DNA of 64,000 bases, from positions 120,738 to 184,737 of the forward strand of contig JAPWUV010000010.1 of assembly GCA_028275345.1 (NCBI GenBank). The letters run 5' to 3'. Of this stretch, positions 32,270 through 43,955 are shown in pieces. The number at the start of each line of letters is the position of its first letter. Positions within the stretch are counted from its first letter, which is position 1. The notes beneath the pieces were generated by a model. That model searched no databases. It saw only the letters and a program-made list of their open reading frames with translations, and was not told the DNA's origin. This DNA comes from a bacterium. GTDB lineage: Bacteria > Zhuqueibacterota > Zhuqueibacteria > Oleimicrobiales > Geothermoviventaceae. The position numbers and the translations under genes are program-made.

Positions 32270-33982
32270 ATGATGGACGTGCGAAAGCGGATCAACGCGG
32301 GTTTTCTCGGTCTCGTGGTCCTTCTGGCCGTCACCGTCGGCGGGTGGCTCTCCACAACCATCCGGGAAGGGCACGGCCAAGACATGTACGCCGAGGTGCG
32401 CCGAGGCATCGGGCTGTTCGGTAGGATCTACGAGGAGATCGCCCACCGGTACGTCGAGCCCATTGCGGTGGACAAGTTCGTCCAGCGCGGCATCGAGGCG
32501 ATGCTCGAGTCGTTGGATCCCTACACCGTGCTCGTTGAGAAAGAGGAGAGCGCGGAACTCCAGATCATGACCCAGGGCCGGTACGGCGGCGTCGGCATGC
32601 GCATCGGCATGCGGAACGGCTGGCCCACGGTAGTGGAGCCCCCCTTTGAGGGCACCCCGGCCCTCCGCGCAGGAATCCGAGAGGGGGATCAGATCATCGA
32701 AGTGGATGGCGTGTCGACGAAGGGGCTCAGCGTCTCCGAGACGGCCGCCCGCCTGCGAGGCCCGAAGGGGACTCCCGTGACCATCAAGATCCAGCGACCC
32801 GGCGTGGATGAGCCCCTCGAATTCCAGCTCATCCGGGATGAGATCCACCCCAAGGACGTCACCTACGCCGGGATCGTGCGGGATGGAGTGGGACTCATCA
32901 AGCTCAGCCGCTTCTCCCGGAACGCCGGGCAGGAAGTGCGCGAAGCCATCCAACAGCTCCAGGCCCAAGGCGCCCGGGCCCTCATCCTGGACCTCCGCAA
33001 CAATCCGGGCGGCATGCTGGAGGCTGCTGTGGAGGTAGCCGAGAACTTCGTGCCCAAAGGGGAGCTCATCGTCAGCACCCACGGCCGGGTGAAGGAGGCC
33101 GAGCAAGAGTTCCGCTCGCAGACGAACCCCGTCTGGTACGGGAAGCCGCTGGCAATCCTGGTCAATCGCTACAGCGCCTCGGCCTCCGAGATCGTGGCCG
33201 GCTGCATCCAGGATCTGGACCTGGGCGTGATCATCGGCTCGCCCACCTACGGGAAGGGGCTGGTGCAGACGGTCGTCCCCCTTGACCGCGATACGGCGGT
33301 GAAGATCACCACCGCGAAGTACTACATCCCCAGTGGGCGGCTGATCCAAAAGCCGGGCGTATTCAACCGCGAAAGCGGCGTCTTCTTGCAGGACTCGCTG
33401 GCGGCTTCGGACAGCAGTCGCATCTACCACACCCGCAACGGCCGCCTGGTCCGAGGGGGAGGCGGCATCACGCCGGACATCCTCGTGGCCGAAGACTCCC
33501 TGAACGCCCTCCAGGCGGCGCTGCTGATGAAATCCATGCTCTTCAACTTCGCAGTGGAATACGCCACCCGACACCCGGAGCTGCCGCGGGACTTCACCGT
33601 GGACGACACCATCATCGAAGAGTTCCGCCGCTTCCTCGAGCGGAACAACTTCGACTACAAGGTCGAAGGCGAAGAGTCGCTGGATCAGTTCCGACAGGTG
33701 GCGGAAAAGGCCGGCTTCCTCGCCAGTCTGGAGCCGGGCCTGAAGCAGATCGATCAGATCCTGAAGCAGGTGAAGGCCAAGGAGTTCGAGAGCAGCCTCC
33801 ACTTCATCCGCGAGGAGTTGCAACGGGAAATCGCCGCCAAACTTTGGGGAACCCGCGGTGCGGTGGAAGCCACGTTCGACGACGACCAGGCTCTCCTGCG
33901 GGCCGTCGAAATCCTCGGGAACGAACAGACCTACACGAGCATTCTGAGGGGTAGTCCCAAACCGGCGACGGCGAAGCGCTGA
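32270..33982 (+). CDS. C-terminal processing peptidase (S41 family, CtpA-like)
   Basis: About 570 residues. The start is one of ATG 32270, ATG 32273 or GTG 32279, all immediately after AGGAGG. One N-terminal membrane anchor or signal ([17 protein letters not shown]) is followed by a helical region, a PDZ domain ([37 protein letters not shown]) and the S41 catalytic core. The nucleophile Ser is in [13 protein letters not shown] and the base Lys in [12 protein letters not shown]. Such periplasmic proteases remove C-terminal peptides from exported or lipid-modified proteins. The ~180 residues after the core ([16 protein letters not shown]) are an extra helical tail. Confidence 0.93.
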   Translation: MMDVRKRINAGFLGLVVLLAVTVGGWLSTTIREGHGQDMYAEVRRGIGLFGRIYEEIAHRYVEPIAVDKFVQRGIEAMLESLDPYTVLVEKEESAELQIMTQGRYGGVGMRIGMRNGWPTVVEPPFEGTPALRAGIREGDQIIEVDGVSTKGLSVSETAARLRGPKGTPVTIKIQRPGVDEPLEFQLIRDEIHPKDVTYAGIVRDGVGLIKLSRFSRNAGQEVREAIQQLQAQGARALILDLRNNPGGMLEAAVEVAENFVPKGELIVSTHGRVKEAEQEFRSQTNPVWYGKPLAILVNRYSASASEIVAGCIQDLDLGVIIGSPTYGKGLVQTVVPLDRDTAVKITTAKYYIPSGRLIQKPGVFNRESGVFLQDSLAASDSSRIYHTRNGRLVRGGGGITPDILVAEDSLNALQAALLMKSMLFNFAVEYATRHPELPRDFTVDDTIIEEFRRFLERNNFDYKVEGEESLDQFRQVAEKAGFLASLEPGLKQIDQILKQVKAKEFESSLHFIREELQREIAAKLWGTRGAVEATFDDDQALLRAVEILGNEQTYTSILRGSPKPATAKR

Positions 33983-34106
33983 TCCCTCCCCGCGCTCCTC
34001 GCACCGAAATCTCAGCCGCCCGCCGATCCGGGTGGCAGGAAGGTACGTAACAGGTCAAGGCGAAGCACGGAGTACTTGGAGGATCAAGGACACAGGAGGT
34101 CAAACG

Positions 34107-36794
<2,688 letters not shown>

Positions 36795-36822
36795 GAACGG
36801 GACCATCGCTTGCGGAACTCGC

Positions 36823-36858
36823 GGCGGCGCCCCCCGTGCGGCGGGCGCCGCCCCTTTC
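36823..36858 (+). terminator. Possible intrinsic terminator of ppdK
   Basis: GGCGGCGCCC (36823-36832) and GGGCGCCGCC (36843-36852) are perfectly complementary 10-base arms followed by CCTTTCTTT. The T tract is interrupted. Confidence 0.6.
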
Positions 36859-36921
36859 TTTCCAAAGGCCCAGACGAGGAGAGGACCAACATACCAGGCC
36901 GCGAGGCCAAACTCCAGAGCC

Positions 36922-37671
36922 ATGACCCATCCATCCCCGAAAACGAAGAGCCGCCCGACGGAGCACCCGGACCCTTCCAATGGGGAAGCGCCGAGGATCA
37001 TCCTCTTCTGCGATTTCGACGGCACCGTCGCTACCAACGATGTAGGCGACCTCTTCTTTCAAACCCTGGCCGGGACTCAGGCCTGGCAAGAAGCAGTGGA
37101 GGCCTACCGCGCAGGGCTGATCACCTCCCGCCAGTACCTCGAACGGATGTGCGCCGCCACCCGCTTCGACCCCGACCGCTTCGAAAGCCTGATCGCTGAA
37201 CAGCGCGTCGATCCCGACTTCCCCGCCTGCGTCGCCTACTGCCGGAGGCAAGGCTATCCGGTCTACATCCTCAGCGACGGACTGGACAGCTACATTCAGC
37301 AGGTCCTGGAACGCAACGGGCTCGGCGACCTCCCCGTGTACGCCAATCGCATGATTCAGCTGGACACGACCACCATCGCGCCGGAGCTCCCGTACTGGGG
37401 GCACTCCTGCGGCGATTGCGCCAATTGCAAGGGCTACCACATTCGCCGCCTCCGCAGGCCCGGAAGCCTCGCCGTTTTCGTCGGCGACGGGATCAGCGAC
37501 CGCTGCGCCGTGAAGGAAGCCGACCTCGTTCTGGCCAAGGGAGCGCTCCGCCAATGGTGCCGGGAGCAGGGCTACCCCTTCCGGCCAGTGGATGGCTTCG
37601 CCGACGTGCTGCGGGAACTCCGCAGCATGGAGGAACATCTGCGCGTCTCCGCAGAGCTCAGCGCCCGCTGA
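36922..37671 (+). CDS. HAD-superfamily IB phosphatase, MtnX-like
   Basis: 249 residues. The HAD nucleophile motif I is ILFCDFDGTVATNDVGDLFF near residue 27, motif II VYILSDGLDSY, and motif IV FVGDGISDRCAVKEADLVLA. The cap region and a Cys-rich loop (HSCGDCANCKGYH) match the MtnX/PSPase-like subfamily; MtnX dephosphorylates 2-hydroxy-3-keto-5-methylthiopentenyl-1-phosphate in methionine salvage. No other salvage genes are in view, so the substrate is open. An alternative is a lipid-head-group phosphatase serving the inositol pathway 7 kb upstream. The ATG at 36922 lacks a clear Shine-Dalgarno. Confidence 0.8.
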   Translation: MTHPSPKTKSRPTEHPDPSNGEAPRIILFCDFDGTVATNDVGDLFFQTLAGTQAWQEAVEAYRAGLITSRQYLERMCAATRFDPDRFESLIAEQRVDPDFPACVAYCRRQGYPVYILSDGLDSYIQQVLERNGLGDLPVYANRMIQLDTTTIAPELPYWGHSCGDCANCKGYHIRRLRRPGSLAVFVGDGISDRCAVKEADLVLAKGALRQWCREQGYPFRPVDGFADVLRELRSMEEHLRVSAELSAR

Positions 37672-37745
37672 TCCCGATTCCCTCTGCGGAGGCCCGGCCC
37701 CTGCCGTCGGCAGCGAAAGCTTGATCTCCTGAGGGAGGTGCAACC

Positions 37746-38834
37746 ATGCTCATCGGCATTGTGGGACTGCCCCTCTCGGGAAAAACGACGCTCTTCAACG
37801 CCCTCACCGGAAGCCGCATCCACGTGGACCCGTTTGGCGGCCGACGGGAGACGCACCGCGCCGTAGTGCAAGTCCCCGATCCCCGCCTCCACAAGCTGGC
37901 CGAAATCTTCCTCCCCGAGAAGCTCACTCCCGCCACCGTGGAATACGTGGATACGGCCGGCGTACGGGAATCCGACCGTGCCCGCGGCGGGCTGGACGAT
38001 GAGCTCCTCGGCTACCTCCGCACCGTGGACGAGATCCTCCTCGTGCTGCGCGCCTTCCGCAACCCCAATGTGCCACACCCCCGCGGCGAGATCAACCCCG
38101 TGCGCGACGCGGAACAGCTCCTCTCCGACCTCCTCATCTCCGATCTCGCCATCGTGGAGGCTCGCGTGGCACGACTGGAGAAGTCCGTCCCCAAATCCCA
38201 CAACGAAGCCGAGAGGCTCGAACTCGAGATTTTGCGGCGCTTCCAGCGCACACTCGAAGAGGGGAAACCCTTGCGATCCCTCCCCCTCGAGCCGGAAGAG
38301 CGCAAGGCCGTCCGAGGCTATGGTTTCTTGACCCTGAAGCCCACCCTGCTCGTGCTCAACCTCGACGAAAGCGATCTGCCTCGAAGCGAGGACCTCGTCC
38401 ATCAGCTCGACCGGTTTCGCAGCGATCCAGCCACCTCTACCCTCGCCCTCTGCGCGCAGATCGAAATGGAGATCGCCCAGCTCGATCCCGCGGACCGCCA
38501 GACTTTTCTCGAGGACCTCGGCTTGCCCGAGCCAGCGATGTCGCGCCTCATTCGCGCTTCGTACGAACTGCTGGGACTGGTCACCTTCTTCACCTACGAG
38601 TCCAGGGAGGTCCGCGCCTGGACCATCCCGCAGGGCACTCCGGCCCGGCGCGCCGCAGGGACCATCCACAGCGATATGGAACGCGGCTTCATCCGCGCGG
38701 AGGTCGTCTCGTACGACGACCTCGTCCGCTGCGGCTCCATCGCCAAGTGCCGCGAGTCGGGCGCCTTGCGTCTGGAAGGCAAGGACTATCTGGTCCGCGA
38801 TGGCGACATCATCACCTTCCGCTTCGCCGCCTGA
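37746..38834 (+). CDS. ychF: YchF/OLA1-family P-loop ATPase/GTPase
   Basis: 362 residues. The N-terminal OBG-type G domain has P-loop GIVGLPLSGKTTLFNALTG, switch region VEYVDTAGVRESDRARGGLDDELLGYL and the altered G4 motif LNLDE (NxxE in place of NKxD) that favours ATP in this family. A coiled-coil arm (about 140-200) and a C-terminal TGS domain (LVTFFTYESREVRAWTIPQGTPA, DGDIITFRF) complete the architecture. YchF proteins associate with ribosomes or proteasome and affect stress responses. GAGG precedes the ATG by about seven bases. Confidence 0.93.
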   Translation: MLIGIVGLPLSGKTTLFNALTGSRIHVDPFGGRRETHRAVVQVPDPRLHKLAEIFLPEKLTPATVEYVDTAGVRESDRARGGLDDELLGYLRTVDEILLVLRAFRNPNVPHPRGEINPVRDAEQLLSDLLISDLAIVEARVARLEKSVPKSHNEAERLELEILRRFQRTLEEGKPLRSLPLEPEERKAVRGYGFLTLKPTLLVLNLDESDLPRSEDLVHQLDRFRSDPATSTLALCAQIEMEIAQLDPADRQTFLEDLGLPEPAMSRLIRASYELLGLVTFFTYESREVRAWTIPQGTPARRAAGTIHSDMERGFIRAEVVSYDDLVRCGSIAKCRESGALRLEGKDYLVRDGDIITFRFAA

Positions 38835-38946
38835 ACCCTCCTTTCGAGCGGACCCCGCTTCCCTGGCCCGCAAGTTGCACCCCCCTTCGGGACCGACAAC
38901 GGAAGTGCGGCCGAAGCGTCGTCCGTCACCTCGGGGAGAGCTTTCG

Positions 38947-39966
38947 ATGAAAACCCAACTCAGCCGCGCCGGGAAAATCCTGCTCGGCCTCGCGATTAGC
39001 GGCGTTTTCCTCTACCTCGCCCTGCGGGAAGTCCGCCTGCGAGACGTCTGGCTCGCCCTGCGTCAAGCCCAATTCGCCTGGTTCCTCCCGGCGCTCCTGG
39101 TCATGTTCGCCAGTCACTACCTGCGGGCTTACCGCCACCGCTTCCTCCTTCTGCCCATTCGCCTTTTCCGCACCTGGCCGCTCTTCCGGGCCCTGATGAT
39201 CGGCTACATGGCGAACACGCTGCTCCCCGCGCACCTCGGGGAGTTCCTCCGCGCCTACGTGGTGGGCCGTGAAGGGAAAATGCCCGCCTCCTCCGCGCTG
39301 GCCACCATCGCCGTCGAGCGCATCCTCGACGTCTTCACCCTGCTCCTTCTGATGATCCTCACCCTGCTCGTCTTCCCCTTTCCCGCTTGGGTGCGCACCA
39401 GCGGGTATTTGACCCTGGCGACCGCAGGATTGCTCCTCCTCGCGCTCCTCTGGATGAAGCGCAAACGGGCGGCCGCCGCCGAGCTCGTCCGACGCAGCTT
39501 TCGTCCGGTATCGCGCAAGTTCGCGGAGAAGTTGGCAGGGCTGGCGGAAAACTTCGTCGAGGGACTCACCCCCCTGCGACGCCCGAGCCACTACGCGCTA
39601 GTGGCCGCCACATCCGTCCTCGTCTGGGCGTGCTACGCCGGCGTCATCTACCTGCTCTTCCGCGCCTACGGCCTCGATGCCCGCTACGCCCTCGGCCTGA
39701 AGGCGACCGTCGTGACCTTAGTGATCACCACCATCGCCGTGGTCGTGCCCAGCTCACCCGGCTACGTGGGAACCTACCACTGGCTTTGCATGAAGTCCCT
39801 GGAGCTCTTCGCAGTTCCCCCCGAGGTCGCCCTCAGCTACGCCCTGGCTCTCCACGCCCTGAACATGCTCCCCGTAGCAGCGTTGGGCCTCGCCCTGGCC
39901 TGGCGAGAAGGCTATTCCCTCTCCCGACTGTCCCAGCAACCGGCCGCCGAAACCCCACCGGCCTGA
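38947..39966 (+). CDS. Flippase-like membrane protein (LPG-synthase transmembrane domain / UPF0104), second copy
   Basis: 339 residues from the ATG at 38947, nine bases after GGGAG. About eight membrane helices; family motifs YLRAYRHRFLLLP, LPAHLGEFLRAYVVGREGKMP (the GExxR-like element), ALATIAVERILDVFTLLLL and VPSSPGYVGTYHWLCMKSLEL are present. It is a paralog of the protein at 8080-9057 and keeps the family's polar motifs better. Possible roles are lipid flipping or amino-acyl-lipid handling; no catalytic aminoacyl-transferase domain is fused. It is last in the run of plus-strand genes and ends 46 bases from the convergent thioesterase. Confidence 0.82.
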   Translation: MKTQLSRAGKILLGLAISGVFLYLALREVRLRDVWLALRQAQFAWFLPALLVMFASHYLRAYRHRFLLLPIRLFRTWPLFRALMIGYMANTLLPAHLGEFLRAYVVGREGKMPASSALATIAVERILDVFTLLLLMILTLLVFPFPAWVRTSGYLTLATAGLLLLALLWMKRKRAAAAELVRRSFRPVSRKFAEKLAGLAENFVEGLTPLRRPSHYALVAATSVLVWACYAGVIYLLFRAYGLDARYALGLKATVVTLVITTIAVVVPSSPGYVGTYHWLCMKSLELFAVPPEVALSYALALHALNMLPVAALGLALAWREGYSLSRLSQQPAAETPPA

Positions 39967-40011
39967 GCGCGTATCTCCGACACCTTCCCTGCGCCCGGGC
40001 CTGAGGCGCTT

Positions 40012-40779
40012 TCATGCCCTGGGGGCCAAGACTACCAGCGCGCGCACCAGCTCCTCCCCGTTGGCTACGTCCCGTATCCGAATGCGGCAGAGGTGCTCCC
40101 GCGGCGAGAACTCCCCTCGCTCCAGCTCCAAACGGACCTCATCCCCCAGTCGCGCCGGCCTGCGATACTCGATCCGCCACCGCCTCATCCACCATTCCCC
40201 GGGGCCACCCCGATGCACGAGATCGGAGATCCAACGCAGGTACGCGGTATTGTTCACATGGCCGTATCCGTCTAGCTCAGAGTAGCCGACTACGCGGGTG
40301 TGGCACGCCTCCGGCTCCCCCATCAGGCTCTCCTCCACCCCCTCCGGCCAGGGGGAAACGCCTTCCTCCGGCTCGAAGGCGAGACGCTCTTCCAGCTCCT
40401 TGGCGAGAGGAATCGGGCGAGCTGTCCCCGCATCGATGTAGACCCACTCCGCCCGTCCCCCTCCCAACACCTCCTCCGTGCGCGCGTCGAGGAAGCGATA
40501 CTCGCGGTGGACCGATACCCGCTTGCGCTTGCTGAGCCAGGTCTCCACCAGAATCTCATCGTCCAGCATCCAGGGCCGGAACAGCTCGGTATCAAATCGC
40601 CGCATCACCCAGCCGCTGCGTTGCGACCGATACCACTGCGTCCCGAAACCGTGGTGCTCGGTCACGGCAATGCTCACGTCTTGAGCCACGTTCTGCACGA
40701 ACCAGGCATGCGCCCAATCGTCCGGACCTACGTAATTCCCCGTCACCTTGAACCACTTCCGGAACCTGCCTTCGCTCAT
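40012..40779 (-). CDS. Acyl-ACP thioesterase
   Basis: 255 residues from the ATG at 40779, five bases after GGAGG. Two hotdog domains: the first with DDWAHAWFVQNVAQDVSIAVTEHHGFG and WVMRRFDTELFRPWMLDDEI, the second with SELDGYGHVNNTAYLRWISDL (the Asn-His-containing HVNN motif used for catalysis in the FatA/FatB fold) and WRIEYRRPARLGDEV. It releases free fatty acids from acyl carrier protein in the cytoplasm. It stands alone, convergent with the flippase-like gene and divergent from an aldo/keto reductase. Chain-length preference cannot be read. Confidence 0.88.
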   Translation of the reverse strand: MSEGRFRKWFKVTGNYVGPDDWAHAWFVQNVAQDVSIAVTEHHGFGTQWYRSQRSGWVMRRFDTELFRPWMLDDEILVETWLSKRKRVSVHREYRFLDARTEEVLGGGRAEWVYIDAGTARPIPLAKELEERLAFEPEEGVSPWPEGVEESLMGEPEACHTRVVGYSELDGYGHVNNTAYLRWISDLVHRGGPGEWWMRRWRIEYRRPARLGDEVRLELERGEFSPREHLCRIRIRDVANGEELVRALVVLAPRA

Positions 40780-41068
40780 TTCCACCTCCAACCCAGAGGG
40801 TCCGAAGTCCCGTGCAAGGTTGGGCCGCTCCCGCTCCACCGCTCGGCACGAAATCTACGGAATGCTCGGCGGTCCTCCAAGACGAAGCTCCGCCAGCCGT
40901 CCGGAATATTCTCTACCGACCGGTTGTTCCAGCCCGAGGCAGGGAGAACGCATCGAGGAGCGCTTTTCCGGCCGCCGAGTCCTCGCGTGCCTCGGCACGC
41001 CCGGCGATCATGAGCCTCTGTTCAAAAAGGGAGCGAGCTGTTCTGTCGACCAGAACTGGAGGGAACCG
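40780..41068. other. 289-base divergent gap
   Basis: Lies between the thioesterase (minus) and aldo/keto reductase (plus) genes and should hold promoters for both. I found no near-consensus hexamer pair, RNA or repeat. Confidence 0.4.
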
Positions 41069-42049
41069 ATGCGCAAACGGAAGCTTGGCTGGACAGGGGA
41101 AGAGATCACGGTGATCGGGCTTGGGGCCTGGGCCCTCGGCGGAGGAGGATGGGCCTACGGCTGGGGACCGCAGGACGATCGCGACTCCCTCGCCACCATC
41201 CGCCGGGCCCTCGACCTCGGCATCCAGTGGATCGACACCGCGGCAGTGTATGGCCTCGGCCATTCGGAGGAAATCGTCGGCAGAGCCATTCGCGGCCGAC
41301 GGCACGAGGTCTTTCTGGCCACAAAATGCGGCTTGGTTTGGGATAGCGGGGGATACATCCACGGCCGGCTCAAGGCTTGGAGCGTTCGTCGGGAACTGGA
41401 GGCGAGCCTGCGGCGCCTCGGCACCGACGTCATCGACCTGTACCAGATTCATTGGCCCAACCCGGAGGAAGAGATCGAAGAAGCTTGGGCCGAGCTCGCC
41501 AAAGCGGTCGATGAGGGAAAAGTCCGCTACCTCGGCGTTTCCAACTTCGACGTGGCACAGATGGAACGCCTCCGCCGGATCCACCCCATCGCCTCCCTCC
41601 AGCCGCCCTACTCCCCACTGAACCGGGGCATCGAGAAAGACATCCTGTCCTACTGCGCAATGCACGACATCGGCGTCATCGCCTACAGCCCGCTGGCCAA
41701 CGGGCTCCTCACCGGCAAGTTCACGCGGGAGAGGGTCGTCAACCTCCCTTCGGACGACTGGCGACGGCGCGCCCCGGCTTTCCAGGAACCGCAGCTCAGC
41801 GTGAACCTAGCCTTTGTCGAGCGACTCCAAGCGATCGCGGCGCGGTACGGACGCCCCGTCTCCCACCTGGCCATCGCCTGGATCCTCCGGCGCCCCGAAG
41901 TGACCGCGGCCATCGTGGGAGCCAGAAAGCCCTCCCAGATCGAAGAAACGGCGGGAGCCTCGGATTGGGACTTGCCAGCCGAGGTGCTGGCGGAGGTGGA
42001 TGAGCTCATCCAGTGGCGAGAGGGACAGCTTCCGGCCCCTCGGTCATGA
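41069..42049 (+). CDS. Aldo/keto reductase, second copy
   Basis: 326 residues from the ATG at 41069, with GGAGGG upstream and the family start (KLGWTGEEITVIGLGAWALGG). Active-site elements are WIDTAAVYGLGHSEEIVG (Asp, Tyr), VFLATKCGL (Lys) and YQIHWPNPEEEIEEAW (His), with YLGVSNFDVAQM and the cofactor-binding AIVGARKPSQIEETAGA. It belongs to the YajO/IolS-like AKR11/12 style and is not a close copy of the reductase at 20638-21609. It ends ten bases from the convergent unknown gene at 42059. Confidence 0.92.
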   Translation: MRKRKLGWTGEEITVIGLGAWALGGGGWAYGWGPQDDRDSLATIRRALDLGIQWIDTAAVYGLGHSEEIVGRAIRGRRHEVFLATKCGLVWDSGGYIHGRLKAWSVRRELEASLRRLGTDVIDLYQIHWPNPEEEIEEAWAELAKAVDEGKVRYLGVSNFDVAQMERLRRIHPIASLQPPYSPLNRGIEKDILSYCAMHDIGVIAYSPLANGLLTGKFTRERVVNLPSDDWRRRAPAFQEPQLSVNLAFVERLQAIAARYGRPVSHLAIAWILRRPEVTAAIVGARKPSQIEETAGASDWDLPAEVLAEVDELIQWREGQLPAPRS

Positions 42050-42058
42050 GAGGGAGCG

Positions 42059-42619
42059 TCACCACTGGGAGAGCCGCTCGAGGAGGGAACGGTACGGTCC
42101 GGTGTGCATCTCGGGACGGAAATAGACCTTCCGCATGTAATCCAGCGCCCCCGCCACCCGCTCGAAAAGCAGGAACAGGCGCCGGAAAAGCTCGCTCCCG
42201 GGGATGGAGAGGGAACTGTCGAACTCGTACACGGAGTAGTAGGAACGCTCCCCCTCGCGGGTGTACAGATCCATCACCCCCATGCGCTCCACATAGTCCC
42301 GCAGGATTCCGGTCATGAACAGCGTGAAGTCCCCGATGTGCCGACGGATCTCCCGCTCACGGAAGGGATCGAACCGGGGGGCCGCCGGTCGCGCGTGCTC
42401 CTCCGCTTCCAAGAGCATGTCCACGACCGTGGTGAGCCGCTGACCGCGCAGATCCCGGATCCGGTAGAGGTTCTCCGTGCGAGCAAACCGCGTGAGAACG
42501 CCCGAAACGTAGTCCGCCACCTGCGCATCCGACAGGCCCAGATCGCCGAAGGCCGCACCGGTCCATCGGCGGAAGAAGCGGTACAGCCCCTCGTAGCGCT
42601 CGGGAATCTCGGGAAGCAT
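42059..42619 (-). CDS. Unknown 186-residue cytoplasmic protein
   Basis: The ATG at 42619 lies seven bases after GGAGG. The protein is mostly helical, rich in Arg, Glu, Phe and Tyr, with no signal peptide or membrane segment: ERYEGLYRFFRRWTGAAFGDLGL, YVSGVLTRFARTENLYRIRD, then REIRRHIGDFTLFMTGILRDYVERMGVMDLYTREGERSYYSVYEF (in part) and LFRRLFLLFERVAGALDYMRKVYF. I do not recognise the family. It is 209 bases downstream of the UroD-family gene on the same strand, so it may be a separate transcript. Confidence 0.7.
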   Translation of the reverse strand: MLPEIPERYEGLYRFFRRWTGAAFGDLGLSDAQVADYVSGVLTRFARTENLYRIRDLRGQRLTTVVDMLLEAEEHARPAAPRFDPFREREIRRHIGDFTLFMTGILRDYVERMGVMDLYTREGERSYYSVYEFDSSLSIPGSELFRRLFLLFERVAGALDYMRKVYFRPEMHTGPYRSLLERLSQW

Positions 42620-42828
42620 GCCCTTACCTCCACGCAGGACCATCCCGTCGCAGCTTCAGTCGAGTTCCCGAGAGTTTTCTACGACTCCGTCCTCACCTCG
42701 GATCCCCACCGCCGAACGATGGGAATCCCTCGCGCCGCGAACCTTGCGCCTTGCCGAAAAGCCGCCGCGAGTTCCATCCCCGCGGACTCGTCTCCGCGCA
42801 GTGCGAAGCCTGGGCCGCGGACGGGCGG

Positions 42829-43899
42829 TCAATCGTAGCGGCCGTACCGGCGCACTAAATCCAGGATGTAGCAGTATCTCTGGAATCCAACCGTATCCGG
42901 CACCGAATGGTCCGTGTGGTAGATGTAGGCTCCGTCCTCCATCGCCACGGCGAATTTGGTCCGGATTTCCTCTTCGATCACCGCCGGGTCCGGGTGGGAC
43001 ATCTTCCGGGCATCGATGCCGCCCATGAAAGCCAGCTTGTCGCCGTACAGCCGCTTCAACTCCACCAAATCCATCCCGGCTTTGGATTCCAGAGGTTGAA
43101 GACAGTCGAACCCCGCACGGATCAGATCCGGGATCAGGGCCTTCACGCAGCCGCAACTGTGCAGGATCACCTTAAGCCCCCGCGCGTGGAAGAAGTCCAC
43201 CATCCTCCGGTCCGCCGGGAAGATCAACTCGCGGTAGGCTCGCGGAGAGAAGAGGCTCGCGTTCCGGTAGCCCATGTCGTTGAATAGCCACACACCGTCG
43301 AAATCGAAGCCGCGGGCCATCATCTCCTCCGCCCCGGCGATGGTCAGATCGGCGATCGTATCGAAGATCTCCTTGACCCAGGCGGGATCCTCCACCATCG
43401 CCATGAGCAGATTCTCACTCCCCACAAACCCCTGCGCCCGATCGTAGCCGGTAGCCATGGTGAATACGCAGAAGTACCCCCGCTCCTTGGCCTGCTTGAA
43501 CTGAGGCAGCAACGTGTCCCAGTCCACACGGCTATCATTCCACCGCAGCCTCTCGCGCCGCTCCTCCCACTTCGCCCGATCCGTGATCGGGAACTCCAAG
43601 TACGCCGGGGTCGAGGTCTGGTGCTTCCAGTCCTTGCGCACCGCCCCATCCGCGTTTCGGACGATCCGGTACTCCTCCGTCTCCTCCAGCACCTCCGTCG
43701 GCATCTGAAAGCTGCTGTTGAAGCTGAAGAGACGGAACTCGTACCCGAAGAATTCCGCCACGTCGGCATCCTGCGGCAAACCCTCTCGACGCCAGCGCTC
43801 GATGGTCGTCGGCCACGGCTCATCGTGGATCGGCACGCGGTCTGGTTTCCGATGGGATAGTGCCAAGAGCACCCGTTCCCGCGATGTCATCCCGGCCAT
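42829..43899 (-). CDS. Uroporphyrinogen decarboxylase-family protein (methyltransferase-like)
   Basis: 356 residues from the ATG at 43899, five bases after GAGGA. A (beta/alpha)8 protein of the UroD/MtaA superfamily: TSRERVLLALSHRKPDRVPIHD at the start, GVWLFNDMGYRNASLFSP, ILHSCGCVKALIPDLIRAG with a His-x-Cys zinc-type element, and the C-terminal LAFMGGIDARKM. The N-terminal Arg-rich porphyrin-binding motif of true HemE is absent and the HSCGC motif favours a zinc/corrinoid methyltransferase-type enzyme. No corrinoid protein or methyltransferase partner gene is next to it. Substrate unknown. It lies 56 bases behind the DHH gene. Confidence 0.85.
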   Translation of the reverse strand: MAGMTSRERVLLALSHRKPDRVPIHDEPWPTTIERWRREGLPQDADVAEFFGYEFRLFSFNSSFQMPTEVLEETEEYRIVRNADGAVRKDWKHQTSTPAYLEFPITDRAKWEERRERLRWNDSRVDWDTLLPQFKQAKERGYFCVFTMATGYDRAQGFVGSENLLMAMVEDPAWVKEIFDTIADLTIAGAEEMMARGFDFDGVWLFNDMGYRNASLFSPRAYRELIFPADRRMVDFFHARGLKVILHSCGCVKALIPDLIRAGFDCLQPLESKAGMDLVELKRLYGDKLAFMGGIDARKMSHPDPAVIEEEIRTKFAVAMEDGAYIYHTDHSVPDTVGFQRYCYILDLVRRYGRYD

Positions 43900-43955
43900 G
43901 TCGTTCCTCGCCAATTGCTCATCCGCGCCTTTCCCGTCTCGGCGAACCCTGTCCC

